This document shows, piece by piece, positions 54,199 through 64,000 of a DNA stretch of 64,000 nucleotides. The stretch spans positions 620,001 through 684,000 of the forward strand of contig NC_081340.1 in assembly GCF_022539665.2 (NCBI RefSeq), given 5' to 3'. Within the stretch, counting starts at the first letter, position 1, and every line of letters starts with the position of its first letter. A model generated the notes under the pieces. It was not told where the DNA came from and did not search any database. It saw only the letters and a list, made by a program, of their open reading frames with translations. Origin of the DNA: Daphnia carinata. Lineage: Eukaryota; Arthropoda; Branchiopoda; Diplostraca; Daphniidae. A program made the position numbers and the translations under genes.

Positions 54199-54639
54199 GG
54201 TATTTCTGGTAGGTTACGATTATGTAACTGCTAAAATAATGTTACCTGCTTCACCGTTTGTTTAGGGGACATGTATTAAAATGATAAAACTCACGAAAAA
54301 AGCCTACAATACGCAAAATCACCTAGAATGAAACTCGCTAAAAATTCAGTATGCCGTACTGATATACAAAACATTAAACATAACACAAATAATTGAAGAC
54401 CAAAACGGTTTGGAAACGGAAAATCCAGGCGAAATGTTAGCTATAACAACGGTACGCAAAAAATTACAACCATACGTATTCAAACTGCAAATGAAAATAG
54501 CATACACTTAGTATGTAAAACGAAATAACTAAAACTTAAAAAAATTGCTGTTGTACGACATTGGAACTGTTTTCAAACGGATATTCCGTATAGATTTCAG
54601 TATCAAATACCAATACCGAAATAAGACGGATTTCACTTA
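54199..54639. other. 3' end of the DNA transposon, non-coding
   Basis: AT-rich sequence without an ORF ends in the short inverted repeat CGGATTTCACTTA at 54627-54639 next to CTAG. Confidence 0.5.
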
Positions 54640-54643
54640 CTAG

Positions 54644-55401
54644 GGTTCTTTTTTTTCTCCCTTAATTTTTTCATTTTTTCTCTCAGTTGATCTTCCATGT
54701 TTCTATCTCTAACTTTATCGGCTGCTGTAGATACTGAGGCTAGTTTTTCATTGATCGCCACTAAGGCCATCCACCGTGCCTCAGCTCTATCTATATGTTT
54801 TTCCTTGCTTTCCGAGTCTGCGTCCGCTAAGGCTATACTGTCTTTTAACTCTTCTTTTATTAGTGCCTGGTCTTCCAGCAGTTCTTCCCGCGTACCTATT
54901 GGAGACTCGGCCCTCGAAGATGCCCGCAGCGGCTCTGATCTTCTTACTGGGCTTCTACTGGTCCTCCAACGATTTCTCTACTATCGTTTTTATCTCTGCT
55001 CTGACACTCTCCACTATTACTAGTACCTGCTCTTCCCATGACAGGTTTTCTTTGGCCTGCTCTATCAGTTTTGCCGCTGAATTCAATGCCTTGTTGCCCC
55101 TGTCATTGATCTGCTTCACCAATTCAGTTATTGCGGCCAGCTTTTCTTCTAAGTATTCCTGGCTCGAATCTTTCTTTCTAACTCTTTTATTTTTGCTCCC
55201 ATATTTAATGAAATTTCTTCGACTGTTTTTCTCCACTACATCGAGACGTTTGTGGAGCCCGTTTTGGCAAGCTTCGCTTACTCTGAATGCTTGACCTATT
55301 TTTTCCATTTTATCCTCGATTGCCGCAAATCTGTCTTCTGTGCTGTGCTCCTCTGGCACCTCAGCTCCCGTTTGTCTAGTTCTTCTCGACGGGACTGACA
55401 T
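54644..55401 (-). pseudogene. BEL/Pao gag N-terminal part
   Basis: Minus-strand reading from ATG 55401: MSVPSRRTRQTGAEVPEEH, then coiled-coil helices (LEEKLAAITELVKQINDRG). A frame change near 54950 leads to a second charged helical stretch (REELLEDQALIKEELKDS, MEDQLREKMKKLREK). It runs directly into the CTAG border of the large DNA transposon; across it the gag resumes as GKSETQSPVVRTA at 15676. Long coiled coils before DUF1759 are common in BEL/Pao gag. An A8 run at the junction shifts the frame. Confidence 0.65.
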
Positions 55402-55499
55402 TTTTTTTGTGTGTTTTTTTAGTGAAAAAAACCAGAATGGTTTTTCTTTTAACTTTTTATTTCTGATAACAATTTTAATAATTTTATAACAACATATAG

Positions 55500-57783
55500 C
55501 AATCGAGCACTAGAGATTTTAAAATTTCGTCCTCTGAGGAGGATGCAATTCCTGTTCTTGCCAGGCGCTTCGATAGTTGTTTGCTCAACCGTTCTTCGGG
55601 TGAAGATTTCTTCCAACTCCTCGGTGTGCCCGTAGTGGATCTTACTTTCCTCGCTTGTGTTGGCTCTTTTGAAATCCCAGCGTCGAGGTCCCTGATCTCC
55701 AGGGTTGGAAGCGCTACTTTTAAAAAGTACCGCTACCGCCGTAGCGGTACTTCAATTTTCGCAGAAAGTATCGCGGTAGCGGTACTACCGCGGTAATTTT
55801 TTTCCAAGTAACGCACGGTAACTGTAGCGGTAAATTTTTTTTTGCATAATACGATCAAACTTCGTGAAAATCACTTCTGTATTGATGTGATTTTACTATA
55901 ACGAACTGTTGGCCCTTAAAACCAGTCAGCCATATTGCAGAGCCATTTTGCTTGATTCAGGTTTCCTTTGAGCCTTATACTTTTCTTTCGAAGGAAACAC
56001 TTATTGCACTTCTCACAGTATCGTTTTGTTTTGACTCCGAAGACGAGTGCATAGTATGCACAAAAAAAAATCTAAATTTCGGTCTCGTAATGTAATTAAG
56101 ACGTAAAATTCGTAGGTTGCCAATTCACGATAGTTTTGTTTGAGTTTCTTTTAATGTTGCTGCAGTTCCTTGTGTTTTCAGGAAAGAACTACTTCGTTTC
56201 AATTTGAAATTAGTTTCACTTGGTAATGTCAATTTATTTGCATAGAAAATTGAAATTTTCAAAATTTTCTTTGTTATGTTTAATTTAAAGGTGTTTTGTG
56301 ATGTTGCCTCTTAAATTGTCTACTGCTGATAGTGCCTTTGGCTTTACTTTGCACTGTCCAATAAGGCATTCATCATACGAAGTTCCCTTTCTTTTGCCTG
56401 GTCCAACTTATTTGATAAGCGTTTCAGAATAGAGAATGATACGTTTTTCACCATCTAAAATTGAACTTGGATTTATAATGTGAATTAATTTGGTTGGCTT
56501 AAAGTTTGTTTCATGTTTCATTTTCTCACCTATTTTCTCTTTTGTTTTTGAACGTGTATAACTAGTTTTCGCCTCACCAATGTTCGTGGATATGTCAAGA
56601 GATGGTTCAGACAATATCCATACTTGAATCAACTTCGGATATGTAATTATCATTAGTAGGAAATTCAAAAGAACTAATTTTGAATAGAAAAAAGTTCATT
56701 AAACATAAGGCTAAAATAAACTAGACTATCATAACCTCTATCTCTCTTTAATAACTTAATGTACACACAAATAATAGCAACATTTTTTACAATATTCTAT
56801 GGATGGCTGCAATACTTCAAAATTTTAAATACTGCTGCAATAGCAGCCATAAAACATTATTATTACTAGCCTAGATAAACCTGCAAAAGTGAGAATGCAA
56901 CTTATGAAGGGTACAATAGTAGCATTTGTCCGAAATTTAGACGTATTTGATTGATCGAGGTCCCTCAAACCCTGTGAACAACTAGGGAAATAGGAATAAA
57001 AAACGTTTTGAAATATTTACTTGAAATGCAGTCTGCTAAAAACAGGAAAAATGAATAGTCATATCGCTAATACCAAAAATCGGTAACGGTACTTTTACGC
57101 CATCTAGCGTAAAAGTACCGTTACAGATTTTTGGTATTTTTTACTAGCGGTAACGGTAGCGGTAACCATTGGAAAAAAATATCGCGGTAGCGGTAGCGGT
57201 AATACCGCATTACCGCGGTATTATCGCGGTATTTTTTTTAACGCGGTAATCCAACCCTGCTGATGTCTTGGCTTAACACCGTGGGGGTCGGTGAAGGGAT
57301 CGGTATTTGAAGAGTGGCGGGTGGCAGTTCTTTGATTCCACGTGATCTCTCCAATACCTGCTCCCTTCTCTGGAGCTCCTCCTTGTCTCGTCTTAGTTTG
57401 CTCGTTTCCAGCAAAAGTTTTGCGTGTTCCTCTGCTTGTTCTGCTGCCTTTTGTGCCGCTGCTATTACTGAGGAGTGCGACTCTTGGACTTTGGTGAGCG
57501 CAGCTAACTGCGCTCTTTCTTGCTCGCTTAAAAATTGAGCTGGTGAGTCCAAGGTCGGGGTGATCGGTCTGATATACGGGCTAGGCCGTGTCTTTTTCTC
57601 CACTGGCCGTTTGGGACGTTGTTCAGGAAATGGCTCTGGAATGCGAAGTCTCCTGACCACACCTTTCGGGATTGTTTGCTCTAGTTCTTTCCAGAGTTCG
57701 TATGAGCGGGCCTCTGAATCTAGGAGGTGCTGGAATCTGCTGTACACCGCCTGCTGGTGCTGGCGGAGTATGCTGTCTGACAC
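55500..57783 (-). pseudogene. Upstream coiled-coil ORF of the BEL/Pao region, split by hAT
   Basis: ATG 57783 opens MSDSILRQHQQAVYSRF and SYELWKELEQTIPKG, a proline-rich linker, then a long alanine/glutamate coiled coil (AAQKAAEQAEEHAKLLLE, RRDKEELQRREQVLERS). At 57260 the frame enters the hAT element. Beyond it at 55699 the reading continues as DLDAGISKEPTQARK and SSPEERLSKQLSKRL to about 55500. It may be an extra ORF upstream of BEL/Pao gag or a separate gene captured with it. No domain recognised. Confidence 0.45.
55700..57259. mobile_element. hAT-like non-autonomous element with GCGGTA repeats
   Basis: Ends CAGGGTTGGA and its complement TCCAACCCTG, with an 8-bp duplication CTGATCTC / CTGATGTC (7 of 8). 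Both ends carry many GGTACCGC / TAGCGGTA units in both orientations (55728-55840 and 57075-57250). The middle (about 1.2 kb) is AT-rich and non-coding, without transposase. The repeats at one end form long palindromes with the other. Confidence 0.88.
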
Positions 57784-58165
57784 TGTGTTTATAGGAATTT
57801 ACGGACAGATTTTTATTTTTTGTTCAAAGGACCAATTTGAGATAAGCCCCTTCTCGAGGGCTTCTCAATGCCGGAGACTGTCGGCTCAGCGTAAAGTAGT
57901 GGCGTAGGACCTCTTGATTCCAGCGTAATAGCCGCGATACGTCCAGGCAGCAGCCGGTGGGGGGACCGAGCTGCTATGACTTGCCGGCCTGGGACGCAAA
58001 TACGATGCCGGGGGCGATTTACAGGACACTGGAGCCCAACAGATAGCTGGACGTGCCTTGAGTAGCCACGGCGCGGCCAATATGACGGACACGAATAACA
58101 AACGCTGAATTACGTGGCGTTGAAGGTGCCCCCGGGTCGAAGAACTCCAAGTGAAGCGACGGCAG
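57784..58165 (-). other. Possible BEL/Pao leader
   Basis: GC-richer non-coding sequence between the coiled-coil ORF and the next hAT element. The same sequence appears to resume at 60168. Could be 5' leader or LTR of the BEL/Pao element; the LTR borders were not found. Confidence 0.3.
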
Positions 58166-60167
58166 CAGGGTTGGACTATCGCGATAGTAAAAAGTATCGC
58201 GATAGTATCGCAGTATCGCGATACTACCGGTACCGGTATCGCGATATTTCTTTTTTAGAAGTATCGGTACCGGTATCGGAACATAAATTTTGACCTGCGA
58301 TCCCGATACTTTTAATATGTGGCGCCATCTAGGAGTAAAATTTATGACTATTTTTTCTGCCGACAGATGGTTCTGCTATAACCTAAAATCTTCTTGTTAT
58401 CACGTCGCATCTTCTGCTGCAGCCGATTTCCTGACGTCACATTGTTACTGTCAGTTCAGAATTCGATCTTCTGCAAAGAAGTGTCAAGTATAATTTTCGT
58501 ACATTTGACATGCCTCCAAAAAAATCCAAGTAAGTTTTTACAGATATTAGTTGACAGCATATATATTTTTACATTTTGTATTTTCAGGAACGTGAAACGG
58601 AAGTTGCAAACGAGCGACTCTTCTGTTAAAAAAACTTTGAATTCCTCAAAACACAAGGTTTCCATGAACGATATGAACAAAGATTCATTGCCTGCAGAAA
58701 GTAAGTTCAAATTATGTTCTACGGTCTTCAATAGAGATTACTATTGCCCTTAATATATATAGGTTCATAATTGTTCGATCAGCTAAAGTCTCTATCACAC
58801 CCTGCTCAACATTCCTCGACTCAGCTACCCAGTTAAATGTGTCTGATGATCTACCAGGTAAGAAAGTAAATGAAAATTTTGCTAGCGTACTAGTAGGATA
58901 TTTTAATTTTATATTAATAAAGTGGTGGGACCATGAAATTAATGGACGTTGTTCTTCTTTTAGATGCTACAGAGGATGTTGCAGATGGAGATGTCTCCAA
59001 TCTTTCCAGCTGTGAATCAGTGGCAGTCTTACGCAGCTTTAGTGTCCTTGGTTTCTCCAAAGCCATCGTTACCATCATCAGTCTCCCAGGCAGAACAAAT
59101 TACATCAGGTAATTAATGATATAATATTATATTTCAAAAAATTTAACTAAGTTTCATTTCGTTTCAGATGGCAAGAAAGAGGCCCTGCCATATCCAGAAT
59201 CCTTAATAAAATATGTTGGTCCTGGCAAAACCGACAGAAATTCCCGCTATTTGTGCCTTATTGGTGAGTGTAAAATGAAGATCCGATACCTCTCTGCCGC
59301 CAACAACTCCAGAGGAAATATAAGAAAACACATAGCGGTAACACTTCTGGTTTCACTATTTCTTTTACTATAATAAGTATTACAATGACTATGGGTTTAA
59401 TTAACAATGGGCTTTTGTTTTTAGAAAATTCATAAAAAGGCAGACCTTGAAAACTTCAACCAACTGTGTTGTGAAATAGATCAGGCCCATCAACTAAATT
59501 TACGAAAAACGCCGGAAGTCTCCGAACAGCAGAACAACTCATCGAGTCAGCGGAAATCTTCATTTTTTGGCTGTCCCACAAAAAGGAAGAAAATGTTTTT
59601 TCGGTCACTCAACGTTTCGACTTTTAAAGACAATTGTGGTGAAGTTGTCGCTTTTCTTGGAGATCCATCAACTAGTATTTCGAGTTTGACGAAATACTCG
59701 TCAATAAAAGCGATGTTCATTAAATACAACGCACCACTGCCTTCGTCGGCCTCAGTCGAAAGGCTTTTCAGTGTCGGCGAAAACATTTTTCGTCCAACGA
59801 GGAATCGTCTTTCTGACGCAAATTTTGAGAAAATGTTTTTTTGAAAATGAATAATGATTTACAATAAAACTAATGCAAAATATATACTATTGTATTTATA
59901 TTTTGTTGGTGAAATGATAAGACAAAGCGTAAGTCCCAAAAAAACTGCGATAGCTGAAATGCTGATCAACGCCATCTATCGAAAATTTTAATTAGTTATA
60001 AATTTCACTCCTAGATGGCGTTTAGAACGAAAAGTATCGGTATCGGTAACGCATACGATACTTGAAAAATAGTATCGCGATAGTATCGCTATCGCGATAT
60101 ATTTTTCGAAATTGAAGTATCGGTATCGCGATACCGATACTTTTTCCTAGTATCGCTTCCAACCCTG
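58166..60167 (+). mobile_element. hAT element with TATCGCGATA repeats and a short spliced gene
   Basis: Ends CAGGGTTGGA and TTCCAACCCTG with a perfect 8-bp duplication GACGGCAG (58158-58165 and 60168-60175). Subterminal regions (58175-58300 and 60030-60155) consist of reiterated TATCGCGATA / GTATCGGTACCGGTATC. The ends match those of the element at 55700, but the subterminal motif is different. It encloses a plus-strand gene with BED finger and dimerisation domain but no catalytic core. Confidence 0.93.
58510..59844 (+). CDS. Core-less hAT protein: BED zinc finger plus dimerisation domain
   Basis: Six proposed exons with consensus donors (mostly GTAAG) and acceptors: 58510-58529, about 58588-58700, 58763-58858, about 58964-59108, 59168-59337 and 59425-59844. 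Start MPPKKSK, then a basic/serine-rich N-terminus. Exons 5-6 encode a full BED finger (YLCLIGECKMK ... IRKHIAKIHKKADLENF; C-x4-C and H-x4-H). The last exon encodes the hAT C-terminal dimerisation region (MFIKYNAPLPSSASVERLF, then NRLSDANFEKMFF). The roughly 300-residue DDE/insertion region of hAT transposases is absent. Such a protein could bind ends and dimerise but not cut. Phase at exon 4 is ambiguous. Confidence 0.65.
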
Positions 60168-61000
60168 GACGGCAGACAGTATTCGTAGCCGGGCAGATCT
60201 GCTCAATAGTTTCGCTCGAGGCAAAGAGAAAAAGAGACGGCCAGGCGAGACGGGCGGGGCAGAGTAATCAGGGATGACGGCCGGGCAGAAGATGATAGCC
60301 AGTTGCGACGGGCAGCAACAACAAGTGATATAAGAGATAAATACTTGGAACAGTTACCGGTGGAATGAAGAGACGACTCCAGGGGCTTCAGTGAAACTCG
60401 TGTGTATTGTACTCGGCCGAAACCGGCCCTTATATAGTCAATTTACAAAACACCGTTGACTGATTTATACAATAAAATGAACATAAATATCAACGCTGGA
60501 GTAGATGTCACCGTTGTTCTTTCACTCGTTTTAGCCGCAGGAATCTCCGCTTCTCTCCAACCTTCAACTCTCCTTGTCCGACCCTTTGTCGGTTCTTCCT
60601 TCGTCACCAACCTCCTTCTTCTAGGCTAAAACTGGCTCCAGTCACGATGGTCTTTAATATTCATTTCTATCATTGCTCGATAGAGACCGCTCAACATAGA
60701 TGTAATCATAGTCAAAATATTTCAATCTCACAGTGACGATCTTTGACCTTCTAACGCCGGTATTTCCGCGTCAAGTTCCGCTTATCTTTTGTCTTATACC
60801 GTCTACCGGTATCTCTCTCTCAATCGCCGGGTACTTCTTGGTTAGTTCCCGCTTAGTGATGGACATACCTTGGCTACCGACTCTTCGGTTTCGAGTGCCC
60901 CGCGTCTTTGCTTACTCATCCGTCTCTTCACCGTCCCCGCTAATGAAACCATTGATGACTTACTGACAACATTAAGACTCTCCAGTAAACAACGCAAAAT
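60168..61000 (-). other. Possible BEL/Pao 5' LTR or leader
   Basis: No ORF supported. On the minus strand TATATAAGGGCCGG (60423-60437) resembles a core promoter and matches the one at about 3234 beside the other BEL/Pao fragment. A C/T-rich region follows (60530-60610). LTR borders not determined. Confidence 0.35.
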
Positions 61001-62002
61001 AACCTTTAGTTCACCGTCATCAGCATTTAGAAGTATTCTTTAAATGTTGACGTGAATTTCGTATGTTTGCCCATTATATTGTATTAATTACAACTTAACA
61101 AGTGGCTGCAATTCTCGTCTTACCAGGGCGTGGGGTCTTCCCTTATTATTCTGACACGCAATTTCGTTGGCATTGCAAACGACTGCGTTAGTTCAATTTC
61201 AAACAAACGTTACTTACAGAATCTGAAGTTTTGTCAGTTCTTTTTTTTTTTTGAAAACTTCGTTATCTGGTTATTTCATCGCCTTTTAGTTAAATGCAAG
61301 AGAAGCTACATGTTTTATTTTCCTGCTTTGTTTCGTGATTTGGGAGTTGCACCCTACGACCAACGAACCCTTGCGGGAATAGTTTCTGCCATTCCACGCA
61401 TTCTCACTTTTAAATCACGAAAGTTCTGCCGGAGTTTGAACACGTATACGTAATCTGATTAGCCACATCGCTTCATTCGAAATCCGGTACACGAATAAAG
61501 GGCCGCCGGATACAATCGAAACACGACGAAAACTCTCTCGTTCTGTTTCAGCTGCGTCCACATCATTTGAAGTGGAGGTCGGCCTCGTTTGCCCGTCAAG
61601 TATATTTCACCCTGGAAAAAGGGCGTGCCGGTAGGGATTAAAACGTTCCATTAATCCGCATTTTGTTCGTTGAAGGAAAAAATAAAAATCAGAGAACATC
61701 CTTTCCTCATTCCGCTCACGGAGGAAAAGCGCTTTCATCCATGCGCACTTTCCTTCCACTCGTAGTACCGATGATGAAGTCGACGGCCACCAATCTCTAA
61801 ATACTTATTTACCTCCTTCCTCAAAATCGTGGCAGCCCTTACCATCGAAGATGGATCTTCTTTCACCATTAGTTCCCTCCGCACTCGTTTAAATTGTATT
61901 TTAAATCCCATGGATTGATATCATTGCTCTATCGTTTTCATTTTGAAATGAGGTTCCATAAAAGAGGCGATTGCGAATATTCAGTTGCTACTGATACTAA
62001 TA
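61001..62002. other. No recognisable gene
   Basis: A 107-codon ORF at 61130-61453 has no recognisable domain. The rest is unassigned. Confidence 0.4.
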
Positions 62003-62578
62003 AAATACTACAACGGCCGATATGGTAAGACTTGCTTGTTATTCGTTGCTGATAGTTGTATGAGCAAGTACAACATGAGTGCAACTGGAAAAGTTATTTA
62101 TGCACTAAAAAGTAAGAAAAATTTAATAAATATTTCTGGTGTGGCCGTTGTAGTATTTTATTAAATGAACTATATTAGATATAACATATTTAATGGTCCC
62201 CTGCAATTTAAATTAAAATAGGATAAAAGATAAATTTTTTGGTGAACCATTTAAGTTATGAGTTAACACCATCGGCTTTTTACAAAGAGAAATGGATATA
62301 AGCCGACGCTCTTACGCAATATGTTGCCTACCGGATTGGAGGCATATCGTTCCTGTTGGAACAAAACAAAATAAAATAAATAGGACTATTTCTAAGGAGA
62401 AATAGGACTGATGCCGAGGAGAAATAGGACTGCTGGCATGGAGAAATAGGACTGTCTTAAAAGTTTTAAAAAGTCAGTCCTATTTCTCCCAGTCCTATTT
62501 CTCCCAGTCCTATTTCTCCGGTAGAAATAGGACTGGAAATTTTCAGTCCTATTTCTCCAGTCCTATTTCACCGGCTAC
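62003..62578 (+). repeat. Hairpin-bearing dispersed repeat, copy B
   Basis: Homologue of 1530-2016. The inverted repeat arms are 62002-62018 (TAAAATACTACAACGGCC) and 62142-62160. They pair perfectly although their inner halves differ from copy A. The conserved middle (GTGAACCATTTAAG, ATGAGTTAACACCATCGG, TGGATATAAGCCGA) is followed by an expanded array of GAGAAATAGGACTG units and their complements (62380-62575). It ends at the same CCTATTTCACCG as copy A and abuts the truncated LTR. Confidence 0.75.
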
Positions 62579-63192
62579 CGTCTTACCGCCACCGCCGTGG
62601 CGAAGATGGAATAGAGATGACAAATGTTGGAAGGAAAAATAAAGATAACAGGGCTGTCGGTCGCACAAGAAGCGATCAGAAGCACTCACAATAGTTATTC
62701 CATAAGATACAAAGTGAACTCACTAGATTTGATGAATTGAACAGCACTTGTAGATACAATAGAACTAGAATGAGAACTAGAACTGAAACTGGAACAAGAA
62801 CAAGAACTAGAATAAAAACGAGAGAGAACTAACTTTTGGGAACAAAAGGGCATCCTTTTATAGATTTTACATGTTTGAGGAAAACATAGCATTTCCGACA
62901 GATGAGCTCCGGATACAAGTTATTGAGTGTCGCATGCAGCAACATTTCGTATTCACGGAAATGTATGGCGCGATGTCCTACGCATGTAGCACATCCTATC
63001 AGCAACAAATAGGATGTAAAGTATCATGTAAAAATAGAATTCAAGGAAATGTCAATGACACTTGAATTATTATATTTATAATGTATACTTTAAAGATAAT
63101 GAACAACAAACATAATATATAATTTTAATATAAAGAAAACAAACAATAAAGATAAATATAATTAAAAGTTGTATTTTGATGACTTCGTTACA
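62579..63192 (-). mobile_element. Truncated Gypsy LTR of the G1 family
   Basis: The complement starts TGTAACGAAGTCATC at 63192 and follows the G1 LTR (ATGAAAT/TTCCG region, TATAAAAGGATGCCCTTTTG, AGTTCTAGTTC repeats, GCCACGGCGGTGGCGGTAAGAC) before being cut at 62579 where the hairpin repeat ends. It is diverged from the G1 LTRs. It lies beside an hAT transposase fragment at 63193. Confidence 0.85.
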
Positions 63193-64000
63193 CCATCATA
63201 GTAGCTATTCCATCTGGTAGCATTGTTGATCACAAAAAGCTCGCCCAATCTGATGCCAGAGAGCTACGCTGCTATTTGTTCCAAATACTTTGCAACTTGA
63301 AATTCAGAGATTTTTTAAGTTTTACGAATTGACGGTTAGACATTTTTCCGACATTCGTGGTGGCAGGTGCATCGCATATGTGGTGAAAGATGAATGTGCT
63401 CCTAGTCCAGATTTCTTGATCTGATCCAATATCCGATTAATTGGTGTGATCTCTGGCTTCTTCTGCTTCATTGGAAACTATTGAGTTTCCTCTTTCAGAG
63501 TTAGATGTTTCTAGAAATTTCTCCGCCAAATGAAGCTCCAAGATTTCTCCGATTTCGATGTACACAACATACTCCTCATCTCCTCATCGAATAGATCTTC
63601 ATCGCAAGCTTTCCATTCAGATTCTTTTTTTGCTTCTTGGAACATTCTAAACGCCTTCAAAAAATTAGAACCGTGGTCCGTAATGGTAGAATTTACTTTT
63701 TTTGAAATGTTGAGCTCGGCGTGCATGTCCGAAATCGCTTTCGCTAGAACATCGTAAGTATGTGAGCCGAATATTCGACGGACTCCGAGGCAAGCGCTTT
63801 GTCGAGTAATCTTCTCTTCAAGCCAGTGAACTGTCATTCCTAGGAAACTTCGGCGATGGTACGTCCAACAGTCAGCTGTTGTCGATACATAACTGGCTTT
63901 CGAAAGTTCAGAACACAAATTTTTCTTGGTTTGTTCCTACTGCTTATTCGGTAGTTGAACCATAAAGGGGCGACTTCTGATTACCAGCGGACGAATCAGG
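63193..64000 (-). pseudogene. hAT transposase fragment
   Basis: Minus-strand translation shows an hAT catalytic region. It has ASYVSTTADCWTYHRRSFLG (first aspartate block), RIFGSHTYDVLAKAI and NSTITDHGSNFLKAFRMF (second aspartate block). After frame changes it has LPPRMSEKCLTVNS and NNATRWNSYYDG at the LTR border. It extends past the window's right edge. ORF 63511-63918 is open; the rest has stops. The BED and dimerisation ends are absent here. It is not from the same family as the element at 58166, as far as the short overlap shows. Confidence 0.78.

Larger units (their letters stand above)
15680..54639. mobile_element. Large two-gene DNA transposon (CACTA-like transposase), heavily nested
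   Basis: Both borders abut CTAG (15676-15679 and 54640-54643). Removing everything between joins the two halves of BEL/Pao gag. The ends are short imperfect inverted repeats: CAAGTGAAAACGG at the left and, complemented, TAAGTGAAATCCG at the right. Subtracting the two Gypsy insertions leaves about 6.8 kb with two divergent genes. Gene A is on the minus strand and is split between 36320-36960 and 16154-18129. Gene B is on the plus strand and is split between 37524-39373 and 53352-54198. Gene B is a transposase with CACTA/EnSpm-like blocks, yet the ends do not start with CAC, so class assignment is tentative. Both genes are disrupted; the copy is inactive. Confidence 0.72.

Overview
This looks like a stretch of animal genome, most likely arthropod. 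It is AT-rich, its genes have short GT-AG introns, and it carries Gypsy, BEL/Pao, LINE, Tc1/mariner, PIF/Harbinger, hAT and CACTA-like elements. I found no convincing single-copy host gene; nearly every readable gene belongs to a transposable element. The window is best read as a nest of insertions.

Left flank (1-10.8 kb): broken Gypsy and BEL/Pao pieces; a new hairpin-bearing repeat (1530-2016); a solo Gypsy LTR with CTAG duplications (3386-4205); a mariner remnant with an intron; and a minus-strand LINE split by a complete two-gene Harbinger transposon (6546-10230, CAG duplication).

Core (10.8-57.8 kb): a minus-strand BEL/Pao element is the oldest layer. A Harbinger derivative (12963-14109, TAA duplication), an hAT derivative (55700-57259) and one large DNA transposon (15680-54639, CTAG duplication) have split it. 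That transposon is about 6.8 kb once its insertions are removed. It carries two divergent genes: A (minus, a spliced coiled/charged protein) and B (plus, a CACTA-like transposase). Gene A is broken by Gypsy G1, arranged LTR-internal-LTR-truncated internal (18130-36319). Gene B is broken by the minus-strand Gypsy G2 (39374-53351, ATCG duplication). G2 is itself hit by a 204-bp hAT-like MITE (48617-48820).

G1 and G2 are diverged relatives. They share a primer-binding site 3 nt inside the LTR, the same polypurine tract, and the order gag, protease, RT/RNase H, integrase, two accessory ORFs, env-like glycoprotein. Two features look undescribed. One is a helical reading frame of about 260-270 codons overlapping gag in the +1 frame and conserved in both families. 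The other is a pair of small accessory proteins, present in both families, built on one short TPR-like motif ending in L-[DE]-L-D-P-x-x-R.

Right flank (57.8-64 kb): a probable BEL/Pao leader/LTR, an hAT derivative that encodes a core-less BED-plus-dimerisation protein with clean splice sites (58166-60167), a second copy of the hairpin repeat, a partial Gypsy LTR on the minus strand, and an hAT transposase fragment running off the end. Family names come from motif recognition by eye; no database search was run.
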